Shown piece by piece: positions 48,962-57,745 of a stretch of DNA of 64,000 bases (positions are counted from its first letter, which is position 1; the number at the start of each line of letters is the position of its first letter). A model generated the notes under the pieces. The model was not told where the DNA came from. It searched no databases and saw nothing but the letters and a program-made list of their open reading frames with translations. This DNA is from Nonomuraea maritima. Lineage in GTDB: Bacteria > Actinomycetota > Actinomycetes > Streptosporangiales > Streptosporangiaceae. Where the stretch lies: positions 1 through 64,000 of the forward strand of contig NZ_FNFB01000036.1 in the NCBI RefSeq assembly GCF_900100395.1, read 5' to 3'. The position numbers and the translations under genes are program-made.

Positions 48962-49857
48962 GGCCGAAGTCGTCGCGCGCCGCCGGGCCGCCGGGCGAGC
49001 CACGCCGGGTCGCCTACCTCTACCTGCTGCCCGCCTTCGTGATCTACGCGGCGTTCCTGCTCTACCCGATCGGGCGCGCCGTGCAGATCTCGCTGTACGA
49101 CTGGGACGGCCTCACCCTCGGCACCTGGGCCGGCCTGGACAACTACGTGGCCGTCGTCACCGACGAGGGGCTGCGGGCGGCGTTCGGGCACGCGCTCGTG
49201 CTGATCGTGTTCTTCTCGCTCGTGCCGGTCGCCATCGGGCTGGCGCTCGCGGCGGTCCTGCACCACGCCAAGGTGCGCGGCCTGGGGTTCTTCCGGACGG
49301 TGGTGTTCCTGCCGCAGGTGATCGCGATGGTCGTGGTGGCGGTGGCCTGGCGGCGGGTGTACGCGCCCGACGGCTCGCTGAACGGCCTGCTGAGCGCGCT
49401 CGGGCTGGACGGGCTGACGCGCGGCTGGCTCGGCGACTACACGTTCGCGCTGCCCGCGGTCGGCGTCGTCGGCACCTGGTTCGAGACGGGCCTGGTGACG
49501 GTGCTGCTGCTGGCGGGGATGAGCCGCATCCCGCAGGAGCTGTACGAGGCGGCGCGGCTGGACGGCGCGGGGGCGGTGCGCGAGTTCCTCGCGGTGACGC
49601 TGCCGTCGGTGCGCGCCGAGATCGCGGTCGCACTGACGCTGACGGTGATCGCCGCGCTGCGCACGTTCGACCTCGTGTACGTCACCACGCGCGGCGGGCC
49701 GGGCGACTCGACGTCGGTGCCGTCGTACGAGGTCTACCACCGGGCCTTCGGGCTCGGTCAGGTCGGTTCCGCGGCGGCGGTCGGCGTCACGCTCACCGTG
49801 GTCATCTTCGCGATCTCGTTCGGGATCAACCGGTACGCCGACAGGAGGGTCACGTGA
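48958..49857 (+). CDS. ABC sugar importer permease 1 (MalF-like)
   Basis: A 299-residue permease with six hydrophobic segments, starting with YLYLLPAFVIYAAFLLYPI. The coupling EAA loop is EAARLDGAGAVREFLAVTLP. The C-terminal RGGPGDSTSVPSYEVYHRAF is typical of MalF/UgpA-type sugar permeases. GTG 48958 overlaps the binding-protein stop (GTGA), and the stop overlaps permease 2 in the same way. No ATPase gene is in the locus, as in many actinomycete sugar importers that share MsiK. Confidence 0.93.
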   Translation: MRPKSSRAAGPPGEPRRVAYLYLLPAFVIYAAFLLYPIGRAVQISLYDWDGLTLGTWAGLDNYVAVVTDEGLRAAFGHALVLIVFFSLVPVAIGLALAAVLHHAKVRGLGFFRTVVFLPQVIAMVVVAVAWRRVYAPDGSLNGLLSALGLDGLTRGWLGDYTFALPAVGVVGTWFETGLVTVLLLAGMSRIPQELYEAARLDGAGAVREFLAVTLPSVRAEIAVALTLTVIAALRTFDLVYVTTRGGPGDSTSVPSYEVYHRAFGLGQVGSAAAVGVTLTVVIFAISFGINRYADRRVT

Positions 49858-50654
49858 TCTCGCGCGGGGAACGGGTGGCCAACTACGTCATCCTGTCGGT
49901 GTTCGCGGCGTTCGCGCTCTACCCGATCGTGGCGATCCTGGCGGCCGCGCTCGGCCCCGCCGACAGCGGCGGCACGGCCGGGCTCGGCAACTTCGCGGCG
50001 GCGTGGGAGATCGGCCGGTTCGGCACGTACCTGCGCACCAGCCTGGCGGTGTCGGTGTTCGTCGTGGTGGTCAGCGTGACTTTGTCGATCATGAGCGGGT
50101 ACGCCTTCGGCACCATGCGCTTCCGCGGCCGGTCGGTGCTGTTCTACCTGTTCATGCTCGGCATCATGATGCCGAGCGAGGCCGTCGCGGTGCCGCTCTT
50201 CTTCGACCTGCGCGCGCTGGGGCTGACCGACACGTTCTGGGCGATCACGCTGCCGCAGGTCGCGCTGTCGGTCGCGTTCGGGACGTTCTGGATGCGCGCG
50301 TACTTCCTGACGGCCAACCGGGCGATCGTGGAGGCCGCGCGCATCGACGGGGCATCCAGCTGGCGCGTGCTGTGGCAGGTGCTGCTGCCGCCGGCCAGGC
50401 CCGCGGTCGTCACGCTGACCGTGCTCGTCTTCATGTGGACGTGGAACGAGTTCCTCATCCCGCTGGTCATGGTGACGAGCGAGTCGCTGCGCACCGCGCC
50501 GCTGGGGCTGGCCTTCTTCCAGGGCCAGTACACCTCGGGCTTCACCCTGCTCGCGGCCGGGTCGGTCATCGTCGCCACGCCGGTCGTGCTGTTCTACCTG
50601 TTCCTCCAGCGCCACTTCGTCCGCGGGCTGCTCCAGGGGGCCGTCCGCGAATAA
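49854..50654 (+). CDS. ABC sugar importer permease 2 (MalG-like)
   Basis: A 266-residue partner permease with six hydrophobic segments (YVILSVFAAFALYPIVAIL, SVFVVVVSVTLSIMSGYAF and others). The coupling loop is EAARIDGASSWRVLWQVLLP, the EAA-x3-G pattern, and FMWTWNEFLIPLVMV is characteristic of MalG/UgpE-type proteins. GTG 49854 overlaps the first permease by four bases. It forms a heterodimer with it in the membrane. Confidence 0.93.
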   Translation: MISRGERVANYVILSVFAAFALYPIVAILAAALGPADSGGTAGLGNFAAAWEIGRFGTYLRTSLAVSVFVVVVSVTLSIMSGYAFGTMRFRGRSVLFYLFMLGIMMPSEAVAVPLFFDLRALGLTDTFWAITLPQVALSVAFGTFWMRAYFLTANRAIVEAARIDGASSWRVLWQVLLPPARPAVVTLTVLVFMWTWNEFLIPLVMVTSESLRTAPLGLAFFQGQYTSGFTLLAAGSVIVATPVVLFYLFLQRHFVRGLLQGAVRE

Positions 50655-50669
50655 CCACCCGGAGGTCGG

Positions 50670-53393
50670 ATGCGTACGAGAACACGGGCCCTCGCGACGA
50701 GGGCGGGAGCGCTGCTGGCGAGCGCCGCGGTGGCGCTCGCCCTGACGCCGGCCGTCCCGGCCGCGGCGGGCCCGCCGGCCCCCGGCAAGCCGACCGCCCC
50801 GGTCGACCTCGACGCGTTGTTCGTCGGCGCCCATCCCGACGACGAGGCGTCCACGCTGTCCACCCTCGGCCAGTGGAACGAGGAGCACGGCGTGCGCACC
50901 GGCGTCGTCACCGTCACGCGCGGCGAGGGCGGCGGCAACGCGGTCGGGCCCGAGGAGGGCCCGGCGCTCGGCCTGCTGCGCGAGGACGAGGAGCGGCGGG
51001 CGGTCGGCAAGGCCGGCGTGCGCGAGGTGTTCAACCTGGACGACGTCGACTTCTACTACACGGTGAGCGCGCCGCTGACCGACCAGGTGTGGGGCGGCGA
51101 CACGCTGGAGAAGGTCGTCCGGGTCGTCCGGCAGACCCGTCCCGAGATCCTGCTGACCATGGACCCGGCGCCCACGCCCGGCAACCACGGCAACCACCAG
51201 GAGGCCGCGCGGCTGGCGATCGAGGCGTTCTACGCGGCGGCCGACCCGAAGCGGTTCCCCGAGCAGATCACGCGCGAGGGGCTCAAGCCGTTCGCGCCCG
51301 CCCGGCTGTTCACCGGCGGCGCCCGCGGCACCGCGCAGACCGGGCCCGGCTGCGCCGCGGCGTTCCGTCCCGCGAACCCCGCGCAGAACGTGTACGGCGT
51401 GTGGAGCGGCCGCACCTCGGCGAGCCGCGGCACGACATGGGCGGCCGTCGAGCGCGACGCGCAGCGCACGTACGCCTCGCAGGGCTGGGCCGGGTTCCCC
51501 GACGTGCCGGCCGACCCCGCGCAGCTCGGCTGCGACATGTTCACGCAGGTGGACGCGCGCGTGCCGTTCCCCGAGCCGGGCAGCCCGGCCGCCGCCGCCC
51601 CGACGGCGATCCTCGACGGCGCGCTCACCAGGCCGGAGGGCACGGTGCCGCTCGGCACCGAGCTCACCCTGCGCACGGACGGGTTCGACGTGCGGCCCGG
51701 CACGCCGTTCGAGGTGAAGGTCGGCGTGACGGCGCCGCCGCGCGAGCAGCTCGGCCGCTCGTCGGCCGCGCTGCGGGTCCCCGAGGGCTGGCGGGTCGAG
51801 GGCACGGGCGACCTCGGCCGGCTGTCCCCCGGACGGACCGGCACGGCCACGTTCACGGTGACGCCGGCGCAGGGAGCCGCCGGGCGGGCCCGCGTCGCGG
51901 CCACGCTCACCACGGAGAGGGGCCAAGGCTACACCGACCGGCAGGTCGAGCTGAGCCCCGCCGTACGGGCCGTCCAGCAGCCGCTGCCCCAGGTCGCCCA
52001 GTACGAGAAGTGGACCGCCGACGTGGGCGTCCCGCAGCTGCGCGGCCTGGTCACGCCCGTGCTGACGCTGCCCTCTGGTGGCAGCAGGCAGGTCGGCGTC
52101 GTCGTCACGAACGTCAGCGCGACGGCCCGGTCGGGCGCCGTCCGTGTGGAGCTGCCGGACGGCTTCGCCGCGGACCGCGCCGAGGCGCCGTACTCCGGGC
52201 TGGCTCCGGGTGCGTCCACGACGGTGCCGTTCACGGTGACGAACACCGACCCGTCCGAGAAGACGTCCAACGAGGGCGGCGACTACGCCTACACCCTCAC
52301 CGTCACCAGCGAGGACGGATCGAGCACCACCCGGCCCGCGCTGGAGCTCGTCCCTGCCGCGACGCTCGCGCAGGCCGCCGCCGCGCCCGCCGTGGACGGC
52401 AGGGAGGCCGAGGGCGAGTACGCCGGGCCGGCACTGGACGTCTCCCGCGTGTGGGAGGGCAGCGCGTGCTCGTCGCCGGCCGACTGCTCCGGCACGGCCA
52501 AGGTCACCTGGCACGACGACACGCTGTTCCTCGTGGTGCACGTCAGGGACGAGGCGCTGGGCACCCGCCTGCCCGCCTCCGACTGCAAGCGCCACTGGCG
52601 CACCGACGCCGTGGAGATCGCGATCGACCCGCGCGGCGCCTCGGAGAACACCTCGACGACGTTCAAGGCCGCCGTGCTGCCGGTGACCGCCGAAGGCCCG
52701 GCCTGCCTGCTGCGCGACGCCGACAACCGGCAGGGGCCCGGCGAGGAGAGCGCGCCCGGCATGCGGGTGGCCTCGACGGTGTCGGACGGCTCGTACGTCG
52801 TGGAGGCGGCGATCCCGATGGGCATCCTGCCCGGCGCGGTCGACCCGGCGCACATGGGGCTGAACATCCTCGTGTACGACTCCGACACCCAGGACAAGAC
52901 CGGTCAGACCCGGATCGGCTGGTCGACGTGGGGCGGTGTGCAGGGCGACCCGTACCGGTGGGGCGTGGCGACGCTGCCCGGGTACCGCCCGCCGGCCGAC
53001 CGTCCGACGACGCCGCCCGAGGCGGTGATCCCCGACTCCGCCCTGTCGAGCCTGGACTCGCCGCAGTCGCTGGAGCAGTCCGTGCGGGTGAACGTGCCGG
53101 TGGCGGGCGGCCCGGCGGCGGAGCGGTCGAAGGCCGGCGAGGCCGTCTCCGCCCGAGCGGGCCGCGACGCGGTGACGGTCACCCTCCGCACCGCCGCCCC
53201 TGGCCGAGCGCATGTGTTCGTCCGCGACGCCGACGGAACGGCGGGCAACCGCGTCGTCACGGTGACCTCCAAGGGGACGACGACCGTGCAGGTCCCCCTG
53301 ACCCGGCCCACCAAGGCAGGTGCCACCGTGGTGACCGGATGGCAACCCCGCAACGCCACCGGCACCACCACCTCCCAGGCCCCCATCCGCTGA
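50670..53393 (+). CDS. Secreted multidomain PIG-L deacetylase
   Basis: A 907-residue exported protein. The signal peptide (RAGALLASAAVALALTPAVPA) is followed by a PIG-L/LmbE deacetylase domain with zinc ligands in VGAHPDDE (H55, D58) and GNHGNHQEAARLA. This family removes acetyl from N-acetylglucosaminyl groups (MshB, GPI biosynthesis enzymes). Two beta-sandwich NEW3/alpha-galactosidase-type linker domains follow (GTPFEVKVGVTAPP, SGGSRQVGVVVTNVSATARS), then a CBM9-like carbohydrate-binding domain (AKVTWHDDTLFLVVHVRDEA, TDAVEIAIDPRG). It is 15 bases downstream of the permease gene, so it belongs to the import operon. It may deacetylate a glycan outside the cell before import. Confidence 0.88.
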   Translation: MRTRTRALATRAGALLASAAVALALTPAVPAAAGPPAPGKPTAPVDLDALFVGAHPDDEASTLSTLGQWNEEHGVRTGVVTVTRGEGGGNAVGPEEGPALGLLREDEERRAVGKAGVREVFNLDDVDFYYTVSAPLTDQVWGGDTLEKVVRVVRQTRPEILLTMDPAPTPGNHGNHQEAARLAIEAFYAAADPKRFPEQITREGLKPFAPARLFTGGARGTAQTGPGCAAAFRPANPAQNVYGVWSGRTSASRGTTWAAVERDAQRTYASQGWAGFPDVPADPAQLGCDMFTQVDARVPFPEPGSPAAAAPTAILDGALTRPEGTVPLGTELTLRTDGFDVRPGTPFEVKVGVTAPPREQLGRSSAALRVPEGWRVEGTGDLGRLSPGRTGTATFTVTPAQGAAGRARVAATLTTERGQGYTDRQVELSPAVRAVQQPLPQVAQYEKWTADVGVPQLRGLVTPVLTLPSGGSRQVGVVVTNVSATARSGAVRVELPDGFAADRAEAPYSGLAPGASTTVPFTVTNTDPSEKTSNEGGDYAYTLTVTSEDGSSTTRPALELVPAATLAQAAAAPAVDGREAEGEYAGPALDVSRVWEGSACSSPADCSGTAKVTWHDDTLFLVVHVRDEALGTRLPASDCKRHWRTDAVEIAIDPRGASENTSTTFKAAVLPVTAEGPACLLRDADNRQGPGEESAPGMRVASTVSDGSYVVEAAIPMGILPGAVDPAHMGLNILVYDSDTQDKTGQTRIGWSTWGGVQGDPYRWGVATLPGYRPPADRPTTPPEAVIPDSALSSLDSPQSLEQSVRVNVPVAGGPAAERSKAGEAVSARAGRDAVTVTLRTAAPGRAHVFVRDADGTAGNRVVTVTSKGTTTVQVPLTRPTKAGATVVTGWQPRNATGTTTSQAPIR

Positions 53394-53467
53394 AGCCCTT
53401 CCCGTCCCCGTCCGCCGCTCCCGGTCCCTTCCGCTGAACCCCCCCCCGCCCATCCGCCTCCCTCCCC

Positions 53468-53496
53468 CCTCTCCGCTGCCGCCCAGCGGCGAGAGG
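53468..53496. terminator. Hairpin after the PIG-L gene
   Basis: CCTCT-CCGCTG (53468-53478) pairs with CAGCGG-(cg)-AGAGG (53484-53496), an 11-bp stem with a 2-base bulge and 5-base loop. It sits in the 176-base convergent gap between the PIG-L and DUF3152 genes, so it could stop transcription from both sides. The rest of the gap holds a C-run, a tRNA T-arm-like segment (53496-53512) and nothing else I recognise. Confidence 0.55.
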
Positions 53497-53569
53497 TGGG
53501 AGTCGAACCCGCCCAGCCGCCGGCGCGTGGGACGGCGCCAGGAGACGGGCGGCGGGAGGGGGCGGGACG

Positions 53570-54301
53570 TTACCGGGGCTCGGTCTCTGGTTTGCGGTGG
53601 GGGTAGGGCCAGGGGTTGGGGCGACAGCTGCCCAGGGACTTCGACTGCTGGGTCATGACCGGGGCCGGGTGCCCCGGGCCGGGGCATGGCTCGTGGTGGT
53701 GGCCGAGGCCGTGGCCGACCTCGTGGCTGATGAGGTACTGACGGTAGGCGGCGAGGTCACCTTCGTACTGCGGGACCCCCTCGGCCCAGCGTCGCGCGTT
53801 GATGATGGAGCGGCTGCCGTTCCAGCAGGACAGGTCGCCGCCGGTGCGCAGCGGCAGGCACTCGCGGTCGGTCAGGTGCGGGCTCGACAGCGCGACGCGC
53901 AGCCGGACCGGCGGCCGGTCCACGCGCCGGAAGCGGCCCCAGCCGCGCACGTCGTTGAGCGTCCGATGCACCTCGCGGGCGAACTTCACCGGGTCGAACG
54001 GCAGTCCGTGCTCCACCTCGACCAGGTACCGCACCACCTCGCCCGGCCCCCGCCGGGGCGGGGCCTCGCCGCGCACGACCCGGTAACGCCCCGAGGCGGA
54101 CTCCGGCACCCGCACCTTCTCCGGCACCCGCTTCCCCGGCGCGGGCGGCCTCGCCTCCGAGGCGGAGACCGTCGGGGTCGCGGCGGGCGCCGTACTGGGT
54201 GCCGGCGGGGCGGAGGAGGCCGACGGACGGGACGGCACCGCGGCGCATCCGGGGGCGGCCAGAACCAGGGCCAGGAACGTCAGCAGTGCGAGCAGCGGCA
54301 T
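53570..54301 (-). CDS. DUF3152-domain lipoprotein with metzincin-like motif
   Basis: A 243-residue secreted protein. A lipoprotein-like signal (LLTFLALVLAAPGCAAV) is followed by a Pro/Ala/Ser-rich linker (about residues 25-55) and a DUF3152 domain. The domain contains ISHEVGHGLGHHHEPCPGPG, i.e. HExxHxxGxxH, the zinc site of metzincin-type metallopeptidases, and a final VMTQQSKSL, where the Met may be the Met-turn. So it is probably a cell-surface zinc protease, though the family has no proven activity known to me. It shares its strand with the flavoprotein gene 100 bases upstream. Confidence 0.85.
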   Translation of the reverse strand: MPLLALLTFLALVLAAPGCAAVPSRPSASSAPPAPSTAPAATPTVSASEARPPAPGKRVPEKVRVPESASGRYRVVRGEAPPRRGPGEVVRYLVEVEHGLPFDPVKFAREVHRTLNDVRGWGRFRRVDRPPVRLRVALSSPHLTDRECLPLRTGGDLSCWNGSRSIINARRWAEGVPQYEGDLAAYRQYLISHEVGHGLGHHHEPCPGPGHPAPVMTQQSKSLGSCRPNPWPYPHRKPETEPR

Positions 54302-54401
54302 CGCGGCCTCCCCACGGTGTCACGGTGGGGAGGAAACCGATATTACGTTCCTCGTTGTCGCACTTGACGGGCAGAGACCCATCGTCCCGGTTCAAGGTTT
54401 A

Positions 54402-55598
54402 TCAGTATGTCGGTGGCGCGTAGGGCGTGATGTCGATCGGCGGGGTGTCACCGAGGGCCAGCGCGGCGGCGATGCCGCCGGTGAACGGGCCCGCGGTCAG
54501 CCCGTACGCGCTCAGGCCCGTCGCCACCACCACGCGGCCGGTCACGGGTCCGATGAGCGCGGGACCGGGGGCGTAGACCGGGCGCAGGCCCACCCGCATC
54601 TCGGAGACCGTCGCGTTGTACAGGCCGGGCGCCGTGCGCAGGCCCGCCTGGACGAGCTCGTCCAGGCCGCCCATGGTGATGCGCGGCGCGAAGCCGACGT
54701 CCTCGATGGTGGCGCCGATGACGATGCGGGAGCCGGGGAAACCCAGCAGGTAGGGGCCCTGCCTGGGCAGGACGATGGGCCACCAGGCGGTGTCGACGCC
54801 CTCCATGCCGACGTGCAGGATCTGGCCGCGCCGGGGGTAGACCGGCAGTTCGACGCCGAGCGGCCGGCAGACCTCGCCTGTCCACCCTCCGGCGGCCACG
54901 ATCACCGCGTCGGCGTCGATCGGCGTGCCCTCGCCGGTCAGCCTGCGCGGCTCGGTGTGCGCGGGTGGCTGCGGTGCCGCGGGGTCGAGCGGCGCGCTCG
55001 GCGAGGTCTCCCCCACGGGGTGCGCCGCGCCGTCGCGCTCCTGCGGGCCTTCCGTCGGGTGCAGGACCACCTCGCCGCCCGCGGTGAGCCGGGCGGCGCC
55101 CGTACGGCAACGGGCGCCTCTGGCGCGGGCGGCGCGCAGCAGGGCGTCGCGCACCGCGCGGCCGTCGATGCGGGCCGCGCCGGGCACCAGCAGCGCGCTC
55201 AGCGTGTCGGACAGCGGCGGGAACAGCTCGGCCGGAGTCGTCACGTCGACGACCTCGCCCATCTCGGGCGCCTCGGCGTGGCGGCGGCGCAGCAGCCCGC
55301 GCACCGGTTCGAGGTCGGACGGGTCCTCGGCCACGAGCAGGGCGCCGACCTTGGCGTACCCGATGTCCTCGCCCAGCTCCGCCACGAGGTCGGGGTAGCG
55401 GCGGGCGCCCTCGCGGGTCAGGCGGTACCAGTCGTCGTCCTCGGCGTGGTCGACCCACGGGCACACGATGCCCGCGCCCGCCGGTGTCGCCGCACCCTGA
55501 TAGCCGCCGTCCACCACCGTGACGTCCGCGCCGCGCCCGCTCAGGTAGTAGGCCGCGGACGCACCCACGATGCCGCTCCCGATCACCACAACACGCAT
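54402..55598 (-). CDS. FAD-dependent oxidoreductase (D-amino-acid oxidase family)
   Basis: A 398-residue DAO-family flavoprotein. The FAD site is RVVVIGSGIVGASAAYYLSG, with the acid in VTVVDGGY; VIVAAGGWTGEVCRPLGV and the C-terminal VVVATGLSAYGLTAGPFTGG complete it. Family members oxidise glycine, sarcosine, proline or D-amino acids. A Pro/Ala-rich insertion (about residues 185-225) is not typical. Its own promoter may lie in the 177-base gap after the TetR gene (55599-55775), where I see no clear promoter or terminator. Substrate unknown. Confidence 0.88.
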   Translation of the reverse strand: MRVVVIGSGIVGASAAYYLSGRGADVTVVDGGYQGAATPAGAGIVCPWVDHAEDDDWYRLTREGARRYPDLVAELGEDIGYAKVGALLVAEDPSDLEPVRGLLRRRHAEAPEMGEVVDVTTPAELFPPLSDTLSALLVPGAARIDGRAVRDALLRAARARGARCRTGAARLTAGGEVVLHPTEGPQERDGAAHPVGETSPSAPLDPAAPQPPAHTEPRRLTGEGTPIDADAVIVAAGGWTGEVCRPLGVELPVYPRRGQILHVGMEGVDTAWWPIVLPRQGPYLLGFPGSRIVIGATIEDVGFAPRITMGGLDELVQAGLRTAPGLYNATVSEMRVGLRPVYAPGPALIGPVTGRVVVATGLSAYGLTAGPFTGGIAAALALGDTPPIDITPYAPPTY

Positions 55599-55775
55599 GG
55601 CCTCATGCTCTCAGCCGAAGCGAACGGACCTGACGACCGGGATGCCGGACTTTGCCCACCGAACACCCTTCGCACAGCCGCCGCCTGCCGGCAACCGCGC
55701 CGCACATCCCGCTGATGCGGCGCTGGGGTGGTGCGGCGCTCGACCGCACCGGTGTCATGTCCGGGCCGGAACGGG

Positions 55776-56351
55776 TCAGGTCAGGCGGCGGCCGGTGCCG
55801 AGGCCGGTCAGGAGGGTGTCGACGATGCGGGCGGCCAGCTCGTCGGGGTCGCCGTCGCGCGACTGGGCCGACTCGCGGATCAGCGCGTAGTAGACGCGCT
55901 TGGCCCAGCCCGCGTCGACGTCGCCGCGCAGCACGCCGGCCTCCCGCGCCCGCGCGAACAGCCGCTCGCAGCAGGCGTCGACGGCCGCGTGGACCTCGGA
56001 GACCCGCGTGCCGTCCGTCAGCGCCCGGCTCATCGCGAACCCCCAGTCGCGCTTGACCCGCAGCACGTTCGCCGCCACCTGGTAGAGCGCCACCAGCGGC
56101 GGCGTGGCGTCGGGACGCGCGGCCTGCACCGCCTCGGCGAACTGCCGGGTGGCCCAGACCGCCATCGCGTCGACCAGCGCCTCTCTGGAGGCGAACCGCC
56201 GGTGCACGGTCGTGCGCGCCACCCCGGCCGCCTCGGCGATCTGCTCCATGCTGGCCGCCGGGTTGCGGCTGAGCACGCGCTCGGCCGCCTCCAGGATCGC
56301 GCCCACCGTCCGCTCGGTGTCGGACCGCAGAGGGCGTGTGGTCTGGTTCAC
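55776..56351 (-). CDS. TetR-family transcriptional regulator
   Basis: A TetR repressor of about 191 residues. The helix-turn-helix is TVGAILEAAERVLSRNPAAS, IAEAAGVARTTVHRRFASRE. The C-terminal helical ligand domain has AVWATRQFAEAVQAARPDA and YYALIRESAQSRDGDPDELA. I chose GTG 56351 because family members start close to RPLRSDTERT; ATG 56378 and ATG 56399 would add 9 or 16 residues. A perfect 20-base palindrome at 56391-56410 stands about 40 bases upstream and is its likely operator. The target could be itself, the flavoprotein downstream, or the divergent hydrolase gene. Confidence 0.85.
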   Translation of the reverse strand: MNQTTRPLRSDTERTVGAILEAAERVLSRNPAASMEQIAEAAGVARTTVHRRFASREALVDAMAVWATRQFAEAVQAARPDATPPLVALYQVAANVLRVKRDWGFAMSRALTDGTRVSEVHAAVDACCERLFARAREAGVLRGDVDAGWAKRVYYALIRESAQSRDGDPDELAARIVDTLLTGLGTGRRLT

Positions 56352-56390
56352 AGCGCAAAGCGTACGACATCGTTCCATGAACAAAGTCAG

Positions 56391-56410
56391 TTGCGTCATG
56401 ATTGACGCAA
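56391..56410. promoter_or_regulatory. Palindromic TetR operator candidate
   Basis: TTGCGTCA-tgat-TGACGCAA is a perfect palindrome with 8-bp arms in the gap between the TetR gene and the divergent metallo-hydrolase gene. Size and symmetry fit a TetR-family operator. It overlaps one possible start codon (ATG 56399) of the TetR frame. Confidence 0.6.
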
Positions 56411-56571
56411 GTCGTAGGGTTTCAGCGTCCTAGCTGGCGCGCGATGCTGGCCGGCCTTCCGACGTGGGAGTGCCGATCCCCCACAGAGAGCAGCGTGTCG
56501 CGACAGAACGCGTAAACACCGGAATCCCGCCGTCGCGTGCGGGCAGCACAGATCCCAAGGAGTGTGGGGCG

Positions 56572-57696
56572 ATGGCAGGGATGCGAACCACGTTGGGGGT
56601 CGTCGCGGGGGGTGCCGCGCTGGCCGCCGCCGCATGGGCACTGCGCGAGGTACCGGCCGAACTGGGGCTCAGGCCCCTCACGTCGGGGCCCGAGCGAGCG
56701 TCGCGGATCCGGCGCTCGCCGCAGTTCGTGAACGGCGCGTTCGCCAACCCCATGCCCGACTCGACCCCGCCGGCCGGCCCGCAGGGTCTCGCCCTGCTGG
56801 GCGAGTTCGCCAGGGGCAGGCGGCAGCGCCGCCCGCAAGGGTGGATCCCGCTGCGCGTCCCGCCGTCCGACCCGCCGCCCGCCGACGGCCTGCGCGCGGT
56901 CTGGTACGGCCACGCCACCACGCTGGTCGAGATCGAGGGCAGGCGGGTGCTGTTCGACCCGGTGTGGAGCGACCGGGTCTCCCCCACGCCGCTCCTCGGC
57001 CCGAAGCGGCACCACGAGATGCCGCTGGAGATCGGCGAGCTGCCGCCGATCGATGCGATCGTGATCTCCCACGACCACTACGACCACCTCGACATGGCGA
57101 CCGTGCGCTCGCTGACCAACTCCCAGAAGGCGCCGTTCGTGGTGCCGCTGGGCGTCGGGGCGCACCTCGAGCGGTGGGGCGTGCCCACGTACCGGATCAT
57201 CGAGCTCGACTGGGACGAGGAGGCGCAGGTCGCGGGGCTGCGGTTCGTCGCCACCGCGGCCCGGCACTTCTCCGGACGCACGAGTGTCCGCAGCAACGAC
57301 ACCCTGTGGGGCTCCTGGGTGGTCGCCGGGGCCACGAAGCGGGTGTTCTACGCGGGCGACTCCGGCTACTTCGACGGCTACAAGGGCATCGGCGCGAAGC
57401 ACGGCCCGTTCGACCTGACGCTCATGCCGATCGGCGCGTACGGTCCCGGCTGGCCCGACATCCACATGACGCCGGAGGAGGCCGTCGCCGCCCACCTCGA
57501 CCTCGGGGGCAGGCTGCTGTTGCCGGTGCACTGGGCGACGTTCACCCTGTCGCTGCATCCCTGGGCCGAGCCGGTCGAGCGGCTGTGGCGCGAGTCCAAG
57601 GCCCGCGACGCCGCGATCGTCATCCCCCGGCCCGGGGAGGGCGTCGACACCGCGTCCGTGCCCCCGGTCGAGGACTGGTGGCAGATCACCTCCTGA
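56572..57696 (+). CDS. MBL-fold metallo-hydrolase (NAPE-PLD/UlaG-like)
   Basis: A 374-residue metallo-beta-lactamase-fold hydrolase of the NAPE-hydrolysing phospholipase D/UlaG type. The metal motif is AIVISHDHYDHLDMAT (HxHxDH), with further ligands in TAARHFSGRT and VFYAGDSGYFDG and the last His in LLPVHWATF. An N-terminal hydrophobic segment (TLGVVAGGAALAAAAWAL) suggests a membrane anchor. ATG 56572 has AAGGAG eight bases upstream. Such proteins cleave phosphodiester or lactone substrates; which is unknown. Possibly controlled by the TetR gene, 160 bases upstream on the other strand. Confidence 0.85.
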   Translation: MAGMRTTLGVVAGGAALAAAAWALREVPAELGLRPLTSGPERASRIRRSPQFVNGAFANPMPDSTPPAGPQGLALLGEFARGRRQRRPQGWIPLRVPPSDPPPADGLRAVWYGHATTLVEIEGRRVLFDPVWSDRVSPTPLLGPKRHHEMPLEIGELPPIDAIVISHDHYDHLDMATVRSLTNSQKAPFVVPLGVGAHLERWGVPTYRIIELDWDEEAQVAGLRFVATAARHFSGRTSVRSNDTLWGSWVVAGATKRVFYAGDSGYFDGYKGIGAKHGPFDLTLMPIGAYGPGWPDIHMTPEEAVAAHLDLGGRLLLPVHWATFTLSLHPWAEPVERLWRESKARDAAIVIPRPGEGVDTASVPPVEDWWQITS

Positions 57697-57745
57697 CGGG
57701 AGGGGGCTTTGCCGGCCCTTGGGGCGCACCACGTACAGTCGTGAC

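Noticed and set aside
44067..53393. Antibiotic biosynthetic cluster
   Set aside because: Genes are transport and carbohydrate catabolism types; no polyketide, peptide or terpene synthase is present.
53496..53580. Complete tRNA gene on the minus strand
   Set aside because: Only a T-arm-like segment is present; no cloverleaf with anticodon and acceptor stems can be drawn.
49758..53687. 1309-residue open frame opposite the permease and PIG-L genes
   Set aside because: Composition is that of an antisense shadow; the plus strand encodes permease and PIG-L domains with recognisable motifs.
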